Positions 42,501 through 45,212 of a DNA stretch of 45,212 nt are shown here, in pieces. The stretch is taken from positions 408 through 45,619 of the forward strand of contig JAAAUF010000046.1 in the NCBI GenBank assembly GCA_015499985.1, given 5' to 3'. The notes under the pieces are model-generated. The model was not told the DNA's origin. It made no database searches and worked only from the letters and a program-made list of their open reading frames with translations. How positions within the stretch are numbered: the stretch's first letter is position 1; every line of letters starts with the position of its first letter. The translations under genes and the position numbers were made by a program. This DNA is from Haplosporangium gracile (lineage: Eukaryota > Mortierellomycota > Mortierellomycetes > Mortierellales > Mortierellaceae).

Positions 42501-45212
42501 TACTATCATCTGAAAAAAAAATCATGAGTACCTGCGGAGATAATTCTTTTTTTTTTGTCAATGAGATATGCATAACTTTAGGCTTAAAAGCACTAGTTCT
42601 AGGACCCAACTTTGAACTTTAGGAAAGGCAGACCATCAAGGGGACTGGAGTCGATGCCACAAATGCTTCTGTGCCTTCCTGATAAGAAAAAAAGAATGAA
42701 GTATAGGGTACTCTCAGGGAAGCACCATGGCAGGGCGGCGTGAGTTAGTAAAAAAAAAAAACTAGCAAACAGATGTAATCAGCAGTGGTTTTGAGTAATG
42801 TGCGTGGCCAATACTTTAAGGGTCGATAGAGATACGATAAGGGGTAAAGAGGTAGCATTGAATCATACAGGGGACTAAGTATAAGGAGAAGTAAGAGCTA
42901 AGAAGAGGCAGGTAGCAATAGTAAATATGCATGAAAGCTCTTTCTTTATGTGATAGGCAGAGAGGAGGGTTATGTGACCAATGCACACAGGAGCCAGAGA
43001 CTCTACTTTTTGTATTCACTGTGGTAAAGGATAATGCGGCAGTTGAAATACCAGCACAGTGATGGTCTGTGCTACTTTACAGTCACAGCAGTACTGTAAG
43101 CAGAACGCATGAAGTGCGAATAGAACGCATAGAGGGCGAGCTTTGGCTCTTCCTACCTTATTTTGCATGTGAATAAACACTTCTTTCTCTCTCTTTCTTA
43201 TGGTTAGAAAAAAACAGATGTATCTTTGCTCTCATACGCATAACGCAACAACGACCCCATACTTCTAGACATCAACCAAGAAAGCATTGACCAATAGCTG
43301 CATAAGAATCGAGTTGGTAAAGAAAGTACTGCCAAGAGGCAAACAGGTAAGAAAAGATAAGAAATACCCACTGCAATCCGCTCTCCCAAGCCGGTTTCAC
43401 TTTTCACAGAAGAGCGAGTTGATTGGAGGTCCAGTCCATTGGCGTCCTTCTGCTTCAAGCAGAACCAGGCATCTCAAGGCATATTAGGTTTTTTGTCGTA
43501 TCGATGCAAGGATCTGGCAAGAAATGAAAAAGGGCTATCGGGTGTGTGTGAAAAAGGGAGAAAAAAGAGGGAAAACGATGATATGAAAGAAAGCAATGCA
43601 GCTCAGTTGATGAGAGTTGTGCTCCAAACGACTTATTCTTTTTTTCTTATCCTTTCAGATGGGGGGGAGGAAGGAGTGGCATAATTGGGCAAGGAATAGT
43701 TAGGAAAGATGGTTAAATGGCTTTGCGACTTCTTTTTAACACAGCCGTCAGTAGTTGTTGTTATTTTTACAGTTGTAAGACGGGCGTTACTAAAAACAAG
43801 ATAAGGTGTGAATGCCATCCATTGAGGCGAAAGATAGAAACTGATAGCAGTGTTGACAATTGTCTCTGTATGTCTTTTGCTTAACTAAACTTTTTGACAA
43901 AGTGATAACAGAAAGAAGAACGGACGTCAAGGGAAAAAAAAAAAAAAAAAAAAATGAAGAGATGAGGCATAAGGTACTCGTTAGGTTTGTGCAACGGACA
44001 GCCCTTTGTTCTTTTTGTGTGATAGAAGAAAGATGCATTAGCTCAACAAAGTGTTGGTTGATTTTGTTTGTTGACGTGCCCCCAGACTTTCGAACTAACT
44101 AACTAGCGAACGCATGAAAAATAAGGGTAAAATTGACCGTTCGTTCATCCACAACAGGGCACGGGTCGTCTGGTTAGTGTAAGAAAAAGAAAAAAAAAAG
44201 TGGAGAAACAGAGATGAGGGAAGGAAAGGAGGGCGCTTATCGTGATTGTTTGTTTTCTTTTTTCTTTTCTCTGTTGGTACCAGACAAAAATGGTCCTATG
44301 GCATTACGGGTCAGCCTATAATCGTTTCTCTTGTTGTTGACAACTGTTGACAGTGACTCGACACCACTAAAGGATCCGTGTTGCCAAGTGCCGCCTGGTT
44401 CATCTTGGATGCCCTTATTTGTATTATAAAGGCCATGCGATTAAGTAGGGGTCTCACAGCCGTGAGACCCGTTATTATTTTAAATAAACCCTAAAGCTTC
44501 GCACTGACTTTATCCATGACCGTATGGCCTGTGTAGCGTAAATAAGGGATTTCGTTCATCTTAAGTTGTTGTCTTTGCACCTCTAAGGAAGCATTTTCTC
44601 ACAATGGGTCAAGAAAAGGAGTCGGCAAAGTAGGTAAGGAAGGGGAGTTTAGCCCAATTTTTGGATTGGAATCATCATTTTATGCAACGATATGAATGTG
44701 TACCCAACGAATACCGAACGGACAGTGCTTCATTGGTGAAGGAAGGAGATATATGGGTGAATGTGGAGTAGAAGAATGCCTTGTACCTGTCCTTTGTTCC
44801 TTTCCCTTTCCCTCCTTCCTTTGCTCGGTTGACGACTGATGGCGATCTGAATAATGAGAGCATTGGGTAGGGATAGGGTTTAGTGAATAGGATTTCGAAA
44901 TGACGTTTCTCTGACAAAAACGCTCTCGTTGTTGGCCTTTTTCGGGTAGGTGCATGCATACAAACAAATAAACAAACAAAGCATACGAAAGCAAACAAAA
45001 CAAACAAAGAGAGAAAAGAGGAAACAACAACGACAACAAGAAGGTAACCATGCGCAACGACGAAGAAGACTGACGGGAAATGAGGGCGGTATTCTATAAC
45101 TGTGGCCAGAAAGACAAACAAACAGTGGTATCTTACACAATTGACAACCAACCTGCTGTCAAGGAGGAGGTGTAGTTGAATAGAAAAGTGAATAGAAAAA
45201 ATAGAGTTGAGC
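42501..45212. other. 2.7 kb region with no recognisable gene
   Basis: A/T-rich with many homopolymer runs (for example A23 at 43935-43954). Open frames up to 158 codons (44675-45151, minus) are low complexity or lack domains. A perfect hairpin is at 44449-44470. No RNA gene or mobile element was recognised. Confidence 0.55.
44449..44470. repeat. Perfect 9-bp hairpin
   Basis: GGGTCTCAC and GTGAGACCC form a perfect GC-rich stem around a 4-base loop (AGCC). A TATAAAG lies about 25 bases before it (near 44424) and an A/T-rich stretch follows. It could be an RNA structure, a protein-binding palindrome or a mobile-element trace. Confidence 0.6.

Overview
The window is nuclear DNA of a filamentous fungus, most likely an early-diverging one of the Mortierella type. 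The signs are short GT-AG introns in most genes, CAA/CT-rich leaders, typical fungal housekeeping proteins, and two decayed WD40 genes whose C-terminal tail I associate from memory with an expanded Mortierellaceae family. No rRNA, tRNA, CRISPR array or prokaryotic-style operon was seen. There is one assembly gap (29 Ns).

Layout. 1-2.8 kb: a tiny HMG/YABBY-like DNA-binding protein between long non-coding flanks. 2.8-5.3 kb (-): a five-exon protein with large low-complexity insertions. 6.6-9.0 kb: ribosomal protein eS21 (-) and cytochrome bc1 subunit QCR9 (+), head to head. 9.4-12.9 kb (-): an intronless CCC2/ATP7-type copper ATPase. 13-15.8 kb: no gene seen. 15.8-19.3 kb (-): a decayed WD40 gene and a decayed membrane-protein gene. 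21.2-22.5 kb (+): THI4 thiazole synthase. 23.5-28.7 kb (-): three tandem E2 ubiquitin-conjugating-enzyme paralogues. 30.2-31.3 kb (+): a Ppn2/ApaH-like phosphoesterase. 31.7-33.2 kb (-): an alpha/beta-hydrolase that looks like a young pseudogene. 34.0-34.8 kb (-) and 35.7-36.9 kb (+): a divergent pair, AP-1 sigma and a mu-like adaptin fragment. 37.1-38.4 kb (-): a second WD40 relic. 38.8-39.6 kb (+): a possible Helitron fragment. 40-41.8 kb (-): a coiled-coil membrane protein of unknown function. 42-45 kb: no gene seen.

The most interesting element is the E2 array. The first copy is a textbook Ubc7/UBE2G2. The two downstream copies keep open frames and almost exactly the same exon sizes and phases (46, 119, 179 or 164, and 75 bp), but the catalytic cysteine is Gln in one and Glu in the other. 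This looks like an active ERAD-type E2 with two catalytically dead, UEV-like partners made by local duplication. It is an inference that needs expression and interaction data.

The second theme is decay. From about 31.7 to 39.6 kb nearly every gene is damaged or incomplete: lost start codons, a frameshift, a mutated splice donor, a missing C-terminal domain, in-frame stops. The left part of the window holds mostly intact single-copy housekeeping genes.
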